DNA from: Nilaparvata lugens
Lineage: Eukaryota; Arthropoda; Insecta; Hemiptera; Delphacidae
Length of the DNA: 64,000 nucleotides
NCBI RefSeq assembly: GCF_014356525.2
Contig: NC_052511.1
Span: 36,538,990-36,602,989 of the forward strand
Direction: 5' to 3'
The position numbers were made by a program, and so were the translations under genes. This document shows positions 44,516 through 55,660 of the stretch, in pieces (within the stretch, counting starts at the first letter, position 1; the number at the start of each line of letters is the position of its first letter). The notes beneath the pieces are model-generated. The model was not told the origin of the DNA and ran no database searches. It was given only the letters and a program-made list of their open reading frames with translations.

Positions 44516-44994
44516 CAGATTTTTCAATAGTATCACTCATCGAATTTCCATCTAGCTGTTTACCTTGTTGTCAATATTTGCAGTAGCAGAAGTCTTCGGG
44601 GTGATTCAATTTGGATATTCGTTCAATAATGATAATTTATTGAATATATGCAATATCCTAGTAATTTCCATCTGTATCTTATAACTACTATATTTTACAG
44701 ATATTGTATTACACATGTATTACATACACATTGTGTGTCATAAGCTGGGTACAGACTCATGCGCCACGAATAGGTGCATTTTAATTTTAATCAGCTGATG
44801 CTGATGCTTATTATATCAGTATTTTAATGTTTCTCTAGCATAGCATCAGCTGATGAAAAGCGAAATGCTCGTGATCGTGGTGCAGAAGTCTGTACGTAGC
44901 TTCAAGTGTCTGAAGTGTGTGTACATATAATTTTATACTACTATCTAGTATCTACTACAGTAACTATATAACTATATAACCACTAGTCATATAT

Positions 44995-45180
44995 TAAACA
45001 CTGGTTATTATTATTATTAGCGTATTGCTTTGAATGGTGGGGAGACCCAAGGGTAGTTCCACCTCGCCGTATATAGTCCAAAGTTCCCTAATGGGAAACC
45101 GGACACTAAGGTTATAGTGAGCACAATACTTCAAATTTACACTTTTCACTTCGGAATAAAGTTCAATAAACACTGGTTAT
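44995..45180 (-). mobile_element. SINE-like insertion with 14-bp target duplication
   Basis: The direct repeat TAAACACTGGTTAT (44995-45008 and 45167-45180) flanks about 158 bp. On the minus strand the insert starts TTGAACTTTATTCCG and ends with a (TAA)n tail. Simple-repeat tail plus long target duplication is the hallmark of target-primed reverse transcription. The body is GC-richer than its surroundings ('ggtggggagacccaaggg', 'ccacctcgccgtatatagtc' on the plus strand). I could not match it to a tRNA, 5S, 7SL or a spliceosomal RNA by eye, so it may also be the end of a LINE. Confidence 0.6.
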
Positions 45181-45439
45181 ATAGTTACTGTAGTATCTGC
45201 TGTTTTCGTTTCACAAGACTTCCAATTTTTCTACTCAACAGGTATTCATGAAAAGTCAGACTCGATAACCCACATTTTTCCAAGCTAGGACTCAGTTTGG
45301 GACTTTTATGTAGGACTTTTGTAAGTTGGCTTAGCAGGCCTATCAAAAATTGTCGCGTCAAGTCAGCAAAATGAATGGCTTGTGCCTTGCCTTATGCCGG
45401 CGATCATTATTCCTGGCAAATCCCTGAAGACATGACAGC

Positions 45440-45646
45440 ATCACTAGGCTTCCTCTTATCTCTGTCTCTCCTGATCGTTTCCTGTCTACCTTCTCTTTCT
45501 TCCTCAAATTTTTCTTCTCACTTGTTTTCTGTATTCTCGTCTTACTCCTTTTTTCTTGTGTTCTGTATTCGTGACTTACTTCTCATCCGTTTTCGTCTCT
45601 TTCTGCTCTCATTTGCTTTCTTTACTGTATTCTCATTTTTTGCATT
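45440..45646. repeat. Left part of a C/T-rich tract split by the second LTR element
   Basis: Pyrimidine-rich sequence ending at the LTR start. Similar composition resumes right after the element at 53582, so the element probably inserted into one tract. Confidence 0.5.
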
Positions 45647-47644
45647 GTAACATATTAAATCTGGGTAGATAAAAAGCCCTAACAGAAATAGTAATAGGTC
45701 TAAAAATAAAGTAATTGGCTAATATCGCCAAGCAGATAATAACCAAGATTAGATAGCATCAGCTTGTTCTGGCTAAATGGTACAAGAACCTAAAAAGGAT
45801 TTGAAGGAAGTTTATTGCTCATAAATAGATTATTATATAAAATATTTGAAGATTGAGGTTATGTAGATGTATTCACGGATCGGTGACCTAGAGATCGATC
45901 AAACCGAAGAACGTAGAATCTGACCAAAACCCCTTGGCAGAGCTTTATTGCAATCAGATGGTGTGCAATATGGAAAAACACCCGTCCACGTGGCTAATTA
46001 TTAGGTAGCATGGAATTAATATTAATGTATAGAATATTAACTAGCATGCAAAGAGCATAAATAAAAAACCAAATAAAAATAATTTAATGTATTCAGGAAA
46101 TAAGAGTTACCAGGCGCATGAATACCGAATAAAATTTGCATGCACCAATAGTAAAACGGCAGTTAATAGGCGGCAACTGTAGGCCAATTCAAAAATATTT
46201 ATATATATTTATATAAATGTACTAGATTTTGTGTAAAAATTTGTGTAATCTATGTTATCAATATGGCTCGAATGCAAAGAAATTATTAATCATATAATCT
46301 AAGCAATATTTTGGCATTTTTTGTAAGATCTATTTGAATTTAATGGCGGAGGATTGAGATATTTAAATTTTATGCTAATTTGAAAGTCGGAAAGAGGATC
46401 TGTAAAACTTGAGAAGGAAGAACCAGCACTCGCCAGCCAGATGCCACCATAAGAGGACCCCAAATATTTTAGAGCGAAGTACCTTATTAATAATTTTGTA
46501 AAAATTAAAGTTAAAGTAAATTATTAAATTTCTTAAAAGACTTCGTGATGCTATTGTGAAGCAGAAGTCATTTTTCATTTTAATTAAATTTATAACCCCT
46601 TGGAGGAGACGATTCCGGCTACCATATTCCCGGACCACATGGAGTTGGATCGACATCGGCGGCTTACAAGAAGATTTTCGACACGTGAGTGATTAAATTT
46701 GAATTTAGTGATGGGCGCCCTAGTGCTTCGAAATAATCTGATGATCAAAGCTAGCTCGCCGAAAGGGTTATTATAAATTGAGAAATTAATAAGAGTAATA
46801 CTTGCGCAAGTAAAAATTAGTATTAAAGGTATTTAATTGAAAGAAAAATATAGATCAATATTTTAGAAATTTCTATTTAATCAAAGAAGTACGAAATCTA
46901 GGCTATCAAACGTATGCATACAATATTTAATTTTTTGCAATACAATTTGCGATAATTTATCATAGTTCTAATTCACTAGATGAATGGCTCTACCTATTCC
47001 GTCAGGTGCCGAATCTTGCACCCTGAGATAAAAATATATATTCGATACAAATAATCTACTAAATACTAGAGATTTTAATATATATATATATTTGGATTAT
47101 TAGTGGCTAATTTATCAAGCTGATCTTAGAGCACATATTTTTTGATTGAATTGTCCAAGTCGACAAGTATTAGCAAGTGCATATCGCAGCTACATGCAAC
47201 AGAATGCATATGATTTTAAGATAAAGGCACATGGTAATGATTCGTGCCATAAATCTAGAATATAAAGTTAGCCTGTGATATTTTATTGATTTCAATTATT
47301 GTTCTATTTTTATATTATATTTTTTTTTATCGCTCTATATATATTTTTTGCCTCGACTGATCTTTGCATTATTTATGTAATATATGTATGAAACTTTCAT
47401 GGTGTGCAATTTATTTTTTATTCCTCAAACTCTATAGTATAAGTATCATTTATATATATATTTATTATTTATTGAATTACAAGAGTTATTGGAGAAGCCC
47501 ATATCTAGGCCTATCAAGATTTTTTAAGACTGAATACTATTAGAAAACCACGACCTAATTATATCAAATCTCATGCTTTACCGACTGATGCCAAGCAGGA
47601 GGCTAATCGTTATTTAAATATAAAGAATAACGTGACACAAAGAC
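45647..47644 (+). repeat. 5' LTR of the second Gag-only element (about 1998 bp)
   Basis: Starts TGTAACA and, judged from the abutting primer binding site at 47646, ends near 47644 (AAAGACA). It is shared with the 3' LTR up to 47451. Minus-strand frames of 93 codons recur in both LTRs only because the LTRs are copies. Confidence 0.8.
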
Positions 47645-47645
47645 A

Positions 47646-47702
47646 TGGCGCCCAACGTGGGGCCACGGATACGGCACAAAGACATGTCGTACCAACGTGG
47701 GA
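47646..47702 (+). other. Primer binding site, tRNA-Lys type, with a degenerate tandem copy
   Basis: TGGCGCCCAACGTGGGGC at 47646-47663 is the standard primer site for tRNA-Lys(1,2). The same block recurs 39 bases on: 'cacaaagacatg' followed by TCGTACCAACGTGGGAC, ending at 47702. The second copy has lost the TGG start pairing, so the first is presumably the one used. Confidence 0.75.
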
Positions 47703-48119
47703 CTGATGATGAGAGCCAAGCTCATTGAATAATTATTTGAAATTAGGTCAATAACCATATTGAAAATTATAGATAACTTATACGAGTTTTGAGGAAAACT
47801 GGCGAAGGGAAATTTGTATTACTTTTTGGGGAATCAATAGCTTTAAATAAAGAGAAATTATATGTTTTAAAGAAAATTTTATATTATTATTATTGTAGAA
47901 AATATATTTTATAGAGAGAGCTATTATATTTTATGGGCCTAAACTGCTAGTCAGAAATCAATGAATAGTATTATTATATTATAAGAGCTTAAGTAATAAA
48001 TAGGTTACCTGGCTTGTAATGTCCATAGGCCTATCCTCATTTGTGTCCTTATTAATGCCTTGTTGGCCAAAACTTTCACTTTTTTAACAAACACTTGACA
48101 CTTAATCCATTTTTAAAAT

Positions 48120-48272
48120 ATGAGTCTCTTTTCGTCCACGCAAAGTAAGGTAGCAGACACACTGCAGACGGCGATAGTAGCGGAGATCGACGCTGAGGGG
48201 GGCGCGATGGAGTCCAACGCCCAGATATCTTCAATCACCGCCAAGAATCCTGTGAACAGTAATAACCGTTAA
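48120..48272 (+). CDS. Short upstream ORF, possibly the separated start of gag
   Basis: An ATG at 48120 opens a 50-codon frame (MSLFSSTQSKVADTLQTA) with amphipathic composition, ending in TAA at about 48270-48272. The long gag frame begins 42 bases further on in another frame. It could be a true upstream ORF or the N-terminus of Gag cut off by a frameshift. Confidence 0.4.
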   Translation: MSLFSSTQSKVADTLQTAIVAEIDAEGGAMESNAQISSITAKNPVNSNNR

Positions 48273-48313
48273 ATGTCTCCCAAGAAGCAATAAGGAGGGT
48301 TATAGTAGAGGGG

Positions 48314-49780
48314 ATGATCAAGTCATTTTCTAATAGTTTAGAAAAAACAATGACCACAGTAATGAAGAACTTAAAGGCGGAAATGAAGGAAATGCGGGAA
48401 TCACTGAAGGATACATCGGTAAGAATGGATAAGGAGACTGCGGAAAGAATAGATAACCTACCAGCACAAAACACTTCACAAATTCATGAAATAGCTACAA
48501 ACAGGAACAATAGTCAACTTATTTCCATAAATAAACAACAGAATAGTAAATCTACACAAATAGCTCACCTAAATTCTGATATAAATCAAAACAAAGTACA
48601 ACTTAATTCATTGGAGACAGCCGTTGGAGAACAGCAATTATTTTCATCTGAATTAAATGCCGAAGTAGTAGATAATGAAACAGAAGCTTCTAGTCATTGG
48701 AAACAGGCCCAAGAGAAGTTGGTACAACTTGAAAGTCAAATACATCAATTTCCGCACGAGAATATAGAGCCTATTCCCATAGCAACGTTTGATTCACTAC
48801 ACAGTTTCAATGAATTAGGCCGTTTTGACAATACAGACCGCTATCTCCAACCTAAAGAATTTATAGATCAGATAAAACTAGTTCAATCATTAACACCCAC
48901 CTCTTGGAATTTTTGGCGTCTTCGTTTGACTAGTTTATTGATTGGCGAACCCCTGATGTTCTTTCGGAGTAGAGTCCATGAATTTACATCATTGGATGAG
49001 TTTGTAGCTGTCTTCCTGGAACAGTATTGGAGCAGAAGTAAACAGTTGGACGTGCTAGCGGACATTATATCATGCGATTTCAACCCTAACTTAGACGGTG
49101 CATGTACCACTTTCGTCACTGCCCTACAGTTTAAAAATTCTCAATTGAGCGAGCCCATTAATGAATCGGCATTAGCAAGTATTATTTTAAAGAAGCTACC
49201 GTATCAAGTTAGAATGGCACTCGCCACACAACCCATTACTGATTGCAAACAGCTGATAAATCATTTATATGGCATACAGTCTGTGATGGCAATATCAAAC
49301 CACCGTTCAGACCAGAGATACGCACAAAATCAACACAACTCAAAAAGTAATCAGTATACCAGCCAAAACTATGAACCAGTATCATATGATCACTCTCGAT
49401 CTACTCCTCAATTTAAACGCTGCTATGATCATAATCAAAATAATTGGAATAGTAGAAGCTTTCAAAATTGTCAAACAAACCATTATCCACAGCTAACCTA
49501 CAAAAGAAATTATTATTATGGCCGTGATCGATTTAACACAAAAAATGATTACACTCAGAATAATCATAATAGAAATCATAAACCACCACCTCATCAAATT
49601 AGTACAACTTATACATTAGCGCATGCAACAGGAATAAATCAACAAAAAACATGGAACCCAGCACCCAACGACCCGCCACCAGATATACAGAAAACTACAT
49701 CTAAACAATTATGTCTACATGATAACCCCGATACAACCCACACAAGCTCAGAAAAAATAGATAGAGAACCAAGAGGATGA
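48314..49780 (+). CDS. Gag-like protein of the second large-LTR element
   Basis: A 488-codon ORF. Residues 1-140 are helical or coiled coil (EKTMTTVMKNLKAEMKEM). About 155-320 is the capsid-like domain: PIATFDSLHSFNELGRF, LQPKEFIDQIKLVQSL, WRLRLTSLLIGEPLMFF, SLDEFVAVFLEQYWSRS and IILKKLPYQVRMAL. The C-terminal third is low-complexity Asn/Gln/Tyr/His-rich, with no CCHC knuckle. The segment S-L-x-x-F-x3-F-x3-[FY]-W-S is shared with the Gag at 10044. It would form the element's particle. The stop (TGA 49778-49780) overlaps an ATG at 49777 in ATGA form. Confidence 0.75.
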   Translation: MIKSFSNSLEKTMTTVMKNLKAEMKEMRESLKDTSVRMDKETAERIDNLPAQNTSQIHEIATNRNNSQLISINKQQNSKSTQIAHLNSDINQNKVQLNSLETAVGEQQLFSSELNAEVVDNETEASSHWKQAQEKLVQLESQIHQFPHENIEPIPIATFDSLHSFNELGRFDNTDRYLQPKEFIDQIKLVQSLTPTSWNFWRLRLTSLLIGEPLMFFRSRVHEFTSLDEFVAVFLEQYWSRSKQLDVLADIISCDFNPNLDGACTTFVTALQFKNSQLSEPINESALASIILKKLPYQVRMALATQPITDCKQLINHLYGIQSVMAISNHRSDQRYAQNQHNSKSNQYTSQNYEPVSYDHSRSTPQFKRCYDHNQNNWNSRSFQNCQTNHYPQLTYKRNYYYGRDRFNTKNDYTQNNHNRNHKPPPHQISTTYTLAHATGINQQKTWNPAPNDPPPDIQKTTSKQLCLHDNPDTTHTSSEKIDREPRG

Positions 49781-50055
49781 CACCAGGGAGGACGGACTAC
49801 CGGACAAGAGGAGCGCCCACCGCAAGGCCCGGAGACGGAAGCGCCCGAGGACACCGGACGGCCGACATCAGGACGAGGAGGACGACATTCGGGAGAAGAG
49901 CATGCACCGCAAGGCCCGGAGGCGGAAGAAAAGGAGGAACCACGCGCGCGCATACCGGCCGCATGCACGGTTCAAACGCCCGAAGAGGACACCGGACCGA
50001 CACCGAGGAGGACAGGAGCGGACCGACGGCGTGCATCCGCGGCACATACGCTTTA
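49781..50055. other. GC-rich block with internal duplication inside the second element
   Basis: About 270 bases of high GC content in an otherwise AT-rich element. 'caccgcaaggcccgga' occurs twice (about 49819 and 49907), and 'cgcccgaggacaccgga' recurs with changes at 49979. Frames through it are Arg/Gly/Pro-rich on both strands, so coding cannot be judged from open frames alone. Confidence 0.65.
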
Positions 50056-50834
50056 AGAGAGATATTCAGCGATGTGACCGGAAGAATAGGCCAAAGAAAT
50101 ATGACAAAAATGGAGCTACAAGAACAAATATGGATTCGTGCATGGGCAACAAGGAAATGGAAGATGGACTAATGAAGAATGGAAAGTGGTTAATAAGAGT
50201 GAAAGAGATAAGGAATTATATTAATAAAATGGGAGCGCCGGGCTATTACATGTGGAAAGATTATATTATTAAAGAACTAATTAGTGTTTTGATTTATTGT
50301 ATTGTGTGGATTACCATGGCTGTGATAATATTGAAAAGTGATGCTATAATTAAGACCATGTTATTGTTGAAAGAATTTATTAGTGTTGATTGGAAGTGTT
50401 ATATTATTGAATTGTTTATTATGATGATGAAGCCTAATAATGAATTTAAGTGGAAAGTATCGGATGAAGATGATTGGAAGCTTTATATTATAAAGTCGTT
50501 TATTGGTGTAATTAGAATTATAAACAATGCCACTAAAGTGGAAATATCGATACTCAACGGAATAAATAGAAATAATAAGGAAGAAAACAGAACCAGATCA
50601 AGGAATTGCTTTAAAAGATACACCAGATACAAGGGCTTTAAATTTATGAAGGATAGATTAATAATAGGACAGCCTCAACAATCAACAGCAGATAACCTCA
50701 CCAGCCTACAACATCTACAAACAGAATGCAAGAAGATGCAAGTAAATCACAACATTTCTACATGCAATATCACAGAATTTGAAATAAATATGATAAGAAA
50801 TCAAGGAAAACATTATTATCAAACCGATTACTAA
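49902..50834 (+). CDS. Unrecognised 310-codon ORF in the second large-LTR element
   Basis: The first 75 residues, from the GC-rich block, are strongly basic (RKARRRKKRRNHARAYR). From about residue 110 the composition changes to hydrophobic helices, with a thrice-repeated W-K-x-Y-I-I-[KE] motif at 118, 162 and 190 approximately (MWKDYIIKELI, DWKCYIIELFI, DWKLYIIKSFI). The last third is Asn/Lys-rich. No pol, env or known domain is recognisable. It could be a second protein made from a spliced or reinitiated RNA, or chance openness in repetitive DNA. It is downstream of gag in another frame. Confidence 0.35.
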   Translation: MHRKARRRKKRRNHARAYRPHARFKRPKRTPDRHRGGQERTDGVHPRHIRFKRDIQRCDRKNRPKKYDKNGATRTNMDSCMGNKEMEDGLMKNGKWLIRVKEIRNYINKMGAPGYYMWKDYIIKELISVLIYCIVWITMAVIILKSDAIIKTMLLLKEFISVDWKCYIIELFIMMMKPNNEFKWKVSDEDDWKLYIIKSFIGVIRIINNATKVEISILNGINRNNKEENRTRSRNCFKRYTRYKGFKFMKDRLIIGQPQQSTADNLTSLQHLQTECKKMQVNHNISTCNITEFEINMIRNQGKHYYQTDY

Positions 50835-51778
50835 CCTTCCTTAATAAATTTAATATTGGTATAGGACCTCGTGGCAACAATCCAATGTTTTAATTCCTTC
50901 CAACCGTTAGAAGCCTGCAATAAGGAAAAGAACAATTTTTAAATATGTAATTAAATTATATACATCAGATAAAAAAGGACACAAGCGGGGATAGTAAAAT
51001 TAAAATTTGTTAATTACCTTTTTAAGAGAAAAAATTGAGCAGTTAGGTTAGTTATGAAAGTCGACAGCAAATTCTGATGTAACATGTAGCACTATGAAAT
51101 GTAGAACAGCGACCAGCTGAGCAAAGCCACCTAAATCAAATATGTGACGTCTGTTGAACATATGTTTATAAAAAGAAATACTGTACCCAAAAAGTTATTT
51201 ATTATTGTTATTTATTATATTTATTAATGTCGATATATTTATTTATATGTTTTATATTTATTACTTTTAATTATGCCACGTTTGTTACCTGAAAAGACTT
51301 AAAGTGAATACCAGCTACCAAAACCAAAGAGCCATTAGCAAAAGAAAGTATTGTACCTGATGTATAGAAAATTATTTATATTAAGACCTAAGAAATACTA
51401 TAAGATATAAGCCCAGAAGTTTTGTGAATCGAAATTATTGTCTAAAAGGAATCATTTGTGAGAATTATGAAATGTGTGTAGTTAAGTTGGCGGCCCTGCA
51501 AGCGGCGAATTTAAAAATTACTATGTTTTAAGTGTTGTCAGGAGGAGTACGTTTAGAAGTTTATATTTATGATATTTTATGTGTGTTGAGGAGGAGAATT
51601 TGTTATTGTATTTGATAAAGGTATAAAGGAGATGCAGCAAATATGTCTGCGATCTGTGATAGAAGTAGGAGAGTATAATTTATAAATAAAGTATAGTGTA
51701 TATCGATGTATTGAAGGGTGGGTTTTCATTAAAAACATTGTGATTCTCAAATATTTTGAATTCAAACCCAGGGGCGCG
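50835..51778 (+). other. Non-coding tail of the second element
   Basis: AT-rich with no long ORF. It ends in AAACCCAGGGGCGCG before the 3' LTR, a weak polypurine tract. Confidence 0.5.
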
Positions 51779-53581
51779 TGTAACATATTAAATCTGGGTA
51801 GATAAAAAGCCCTAACAGAAATAGTAATAGGTCTAAAAATAAAGTAATTGGCTAATATCGCCAAGCAGATAATAACCAAGATTAGATAGCATCAGCTTGT
51901 TCTGGCTAAATGGTACAAGAACCTAAAAAGGATTTGAAGGAAGTTTATTGCTCATAAATAGATTATTATATAAAATATTTGAAGATTGAGGTTATGTAGA
52001 TGTATTCACGGATCGGTGACCTAGAGATCGATCAAACCGAAGAACGTAGAATCTGACCAAAACCCCTTGGCAGAGCTTTATTGCAATCAGATGGTGTGCA
52101 ATGTGAAAAAACACCCGTCCACGTGGCTAATTATTAGGTAGCATGGAATTAATATTAATGTATAGAATATTAACTAGCATGCAAAGAGCATAAATAAAAA
52201 ACCAAATAAAAATAATTTAATGTATTCAGGAAATAAGAGTTACCAGGCGCATGAATACCGAATAAAATTTGCATGCACCAATAGTAAAACGGCAGTTAAT
52301 AGGCGGCAACTGTAGGCCAATTCAAAAATATTTATATATATTTATATAATGTACTAGATTTTGTGTAAAAATTTGTGTAATCTATGTTATCGATATGGCT
52401 CGAATGCAAAGAAATTATTAATCATATAATCTAAGCAATATTTTGGCATTTTTTGTAAGATCTATTTGAATTTAATGGCGGAGGATTGAGATATTTAAAT
52501 TTTATGCTAATTTGAAAGTCGGAAAGAGGATCTGTAAAACTTGAGAAAGAAGAACCAGCACTCGCCAGCCAGATGCCACCATAAGAGGACCCCAAATATT
52601 TTAGAGCGAAGTACCTTACTAATGATTTTGTAAAAGTTAAAGTTAAAGTAAATTATTAAATTTCTTAAAAGACTTCGTGATGCTATTGTGAAGCAGAAGT
52701 CATTTTTCATTTTAATTAAATTTATAACCCCTTGGAGGAGACGATTCCGGCTACCATATTCCCGGACCACATGGAGTTGGATCGACATCGGCGGCTTACA
52801 AGAAGATTTTCGACACGTGAGTGATTAAATTTGAATTTAGTGATGGGCGCCCTAGTGCTTCGAATTAATCTGATGATCAAAGCTAGCTCGCCGAAAGGGT
52901 TATTATAAATTGAGAAATTAATAAGAGTAATACTTGCGCAAGTAAAAAATTAGTATTAAAGGTATTTAATTGAAAGAAAAATATAGATCAATATTTTAGA
53001 AATTTCTATTTAATCAAAGAAGTACGAAATCTAGGCTATCAAACGTATGCATACAATATTTAATTTTTTGCAATACAATTTGCGATAATTTATCATAGTT
53101 CTAATTCACTAGATGAATGGCTCTACCTATTCCGTCAGGTGCCGAATCTTGCACCCTGAGATAAAAATATATATTCGATACAAATAAATCTACTAAATAC
53201 TAGAGATTTTAATATATATATATATTTGGATTATTAGTGGCTAATTTATCAAGCTGATCTTAGAGCACATATTTTTGATTGAATTATCCAAGTCGACAAG
53301 TATTAGCAAGTGCATGTCGCAGCTACATGCAACAGAATGCATATGATTTTAAGATAAAGGCACATGGTAATGATTCGTGCCATAAATCTAGAATATAAAG
53401 TTAGCCTGTGATATTTTTATTGATTTCAAATATTGTTCTATTTTTATATTATATTTTTTATCGCTCTATATATATTTTTTGCCTCGATTGATCTTTGCAT
53501 TATTTATGTAATATATGTATGAAACTTTCATGGTGTGCAATTTATTTTTTATTCCTCAACACTATAGTATAAGTATCATTT
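51779..53581 (+). repeat. 3' LTR of the second element, truncated at its 3' end
   Basis: Nearly identical to 45647-47451, with scattered single-base changes. Homology stops at 53581, about 190 bases before the LTR end inferred from the 5' copy. The following sequence is the C/T-rich tract, so the end of the LTR and any target duplication are lost. Confidence 0.82.
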
Positions 53582-54540
53582 GTATTCATATCTTCCTCTT
53601 GTTCGTCATTTCTTTTCCCTGTCCACTTGATCAAAAACTATACATTTCTTCTGTCTCTTATTTGCTTCAAATCTGTCTCTCTCTCTCTTTCTCTCTCACT
53701 CTCTCTCTCTCCAGCTCCATCACCCAAGTGCTTTCTTCAAATGTTCTTCTCTTTGCTTTTCTTTATCCTGTTCTCAGACTACAGTATCTTTCCTTCCACT
53801 TCTTATCTTTCCTGACGTTCTTCTACTTTCTCTTCTTTTCAAATACATCTTCTATTATTGATTCAATCCTTCTCTTTGCATCTCAACTTTTTACTCCCTC
53901 TCTCCTTTTCTTCTTTATCTTCCATTTTTTTCCTTCCTATTTGTGTTCTGCAATCATTTTTATCCTCCCTTTTCATTACTATATATATATGTTCTCTTCC
54001 TTGCATCTTCTGCTTCTTCTCTCCTATACTATTCCTGCCTGCTATTTCTCTTTTATTCCATCTCGCTTTATCCTATCATTTTCGTTTCCACCATTACTCT
54101 TCTCCTTTCTTCTTACCTTTCATCTCTATTTATACCATCATTCTATAAAATTCTCACCTCTCATCTTTTCTGGCCTTCTCTCACCACCACTTCTTTCAAT
54201 CTTCAATCTTCAATCTTCCATTCCTCCATGCCTTTTTTTGCATCTTAACTTTTTATTACCTCCTTCCCGCCTCTTTTCTTCTCCATCTACCATTCTTTCT
54301 CCTTCTATTAACTTTTATACTTCCTTTTTTTATTTACTCCTATCCACTCTCATACTTCCTTTATTACTTATACTGGCCACTCCCATTATATTTGATTATA
54401 TGCTATATTTTTATGCTATTAGCCACTTCTACTTTATTTAGTTCTTTTTTCATCTTTCTCCTTACCTTTGTTCATCTCCTACCCTTTCTAGCTTCCTCTC
54501 ACTCACCTTCACTTTATTATCTCTGCCATTTCTCCTATTG
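53582..54540. repeat. C/T-rich tract
   Basis: Almost 1 kb of pyrimidine-rich plus strand, including a (CT)n run at about 53677-53712. A 308-codon Leu/Phe/Ser-rich frame through it is a composition effect. Confidence 0.85.
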
Positions 54541-55660
54541 TAAATAAAAAAATGTTCATTTCCCAAAAAACTAAAACTGCTACATGAATTACAGAAAATA
54601 TTAGATAAATTACAATCACATACAATAGTTAGTTACAGTAAAATTCATTTTAATGTGTCCTCTACATTCTTAGTGTTTTCAGTGTGGAAATTGACCTACT
54701 CCACTATGGCGTACCATGTTCTAGAGTAGGTTTTGTTTTTTTTGTGGATTATTAATTAGTTAGTGTTTAGTAAGTCAATATGTGGTTAGTAATTGTTTTA
54801 AATAATGTTTTCTATGTTCTGTCTTCCTTTGCTGATTAACCAATTGTGTATTATTATTTTGAACTGTCTAGGATTATTAATCTGTTTAAAGTTAAATTAT
54901 CGAATATAATGAATTTGGTATGTTTTCTTGGATAATAAGACTGACATACTCAGAAGTATTCATACCTGAATAATTGGACATTAACAAGTTCTGAATGTAT
55001 CAGAATATCCAATACAATATCATGAATCATAAAAAACGAGAAGTAGGTACATCCAAAAACAATATCGTGTTGAAAATTCACTGAGAAATCCATACTTCTA
55101 TTCAATTTCATGAGAATATGCCTCATGTATTCCCTTAGGACCAAGGATCGCTTGGATATCAGAATCAAACCTATATTCCCAAACTGTACTTGACATATCT
55201 ATATTACAATTAGCCTATATTTCTACATAATGATATACTCTATCATATCATACATCTATATCTGTCAATACAACTCGGAACTCCTCTATGGTAATATATG
55301 TGAGTAGCATCCACATTCACATATAATATATATATTGATCTCCATTATTTGTAGATAGATGCATTTTCCATACGTAACATGGACTCGATATATGTATCTA
55401 TATCGCCATGCTCTAAGCATAATGTGAAATTCCACCATGTCTACATTGTAACGAATACAATGATAACATTTGGAATAATGCATAAATGAATTGGTAATGA
55501 GACCGACATCCCAACAAGAATTCAAATGTCGGATGAAATCTATTGACAATTGGCTCCAATATATCCTGCTTATTATTCGGTTTTAATCAGTATTGAGGAA
55601 TAAAATGAGCTGGTACTATTCAGTGTAACATAATGGTGTTGTAATAATTGTTAGACCTAT
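54541..55660. other. Unassigned AT-rich stretch
   Basis: No ORF above noise; no repeat ends recognised. Confidence 0.3.

Larger units (their letters stand above)
45647..53581 (+). mobile_element. Second Gag-only LTR retrotransposon with very long LTRs
   Basis: Long direct repeats start TGTAACATATTAAATC at 45647 and 51779. The 5' LTR is followed at once by the intact tRNA-Lys type primer binding site TGGCGCCCAACGTGGGGC. The internal region has a gag ORF and a second, unrecognised ORF, but no protease, reverse transcriptase or integrase motif. The 3' LTR lacks its last 190 bp or so. Size, LTR length, primer site type and gag-only content parallel the nested element at 7140, although the nucleotide sequences are different. 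Confidence 0.82.

Noticed and set aside
46375..46656. 93-codon minus-strand ORF repeated at 52507-52788
   Set aside because: Both copies are in LTRs that are near-identical by mechanism, so conservation says nothing about coding.
53515..54441. 308-codon Leu/Phe/Ser-rich ORF resembling a membrane protein
   Set aside because: Pyrimidine-rich DNA yields hydrophobic frames; no domain or codon bias supports it, and its start lies in the 3' LTR of the second element.
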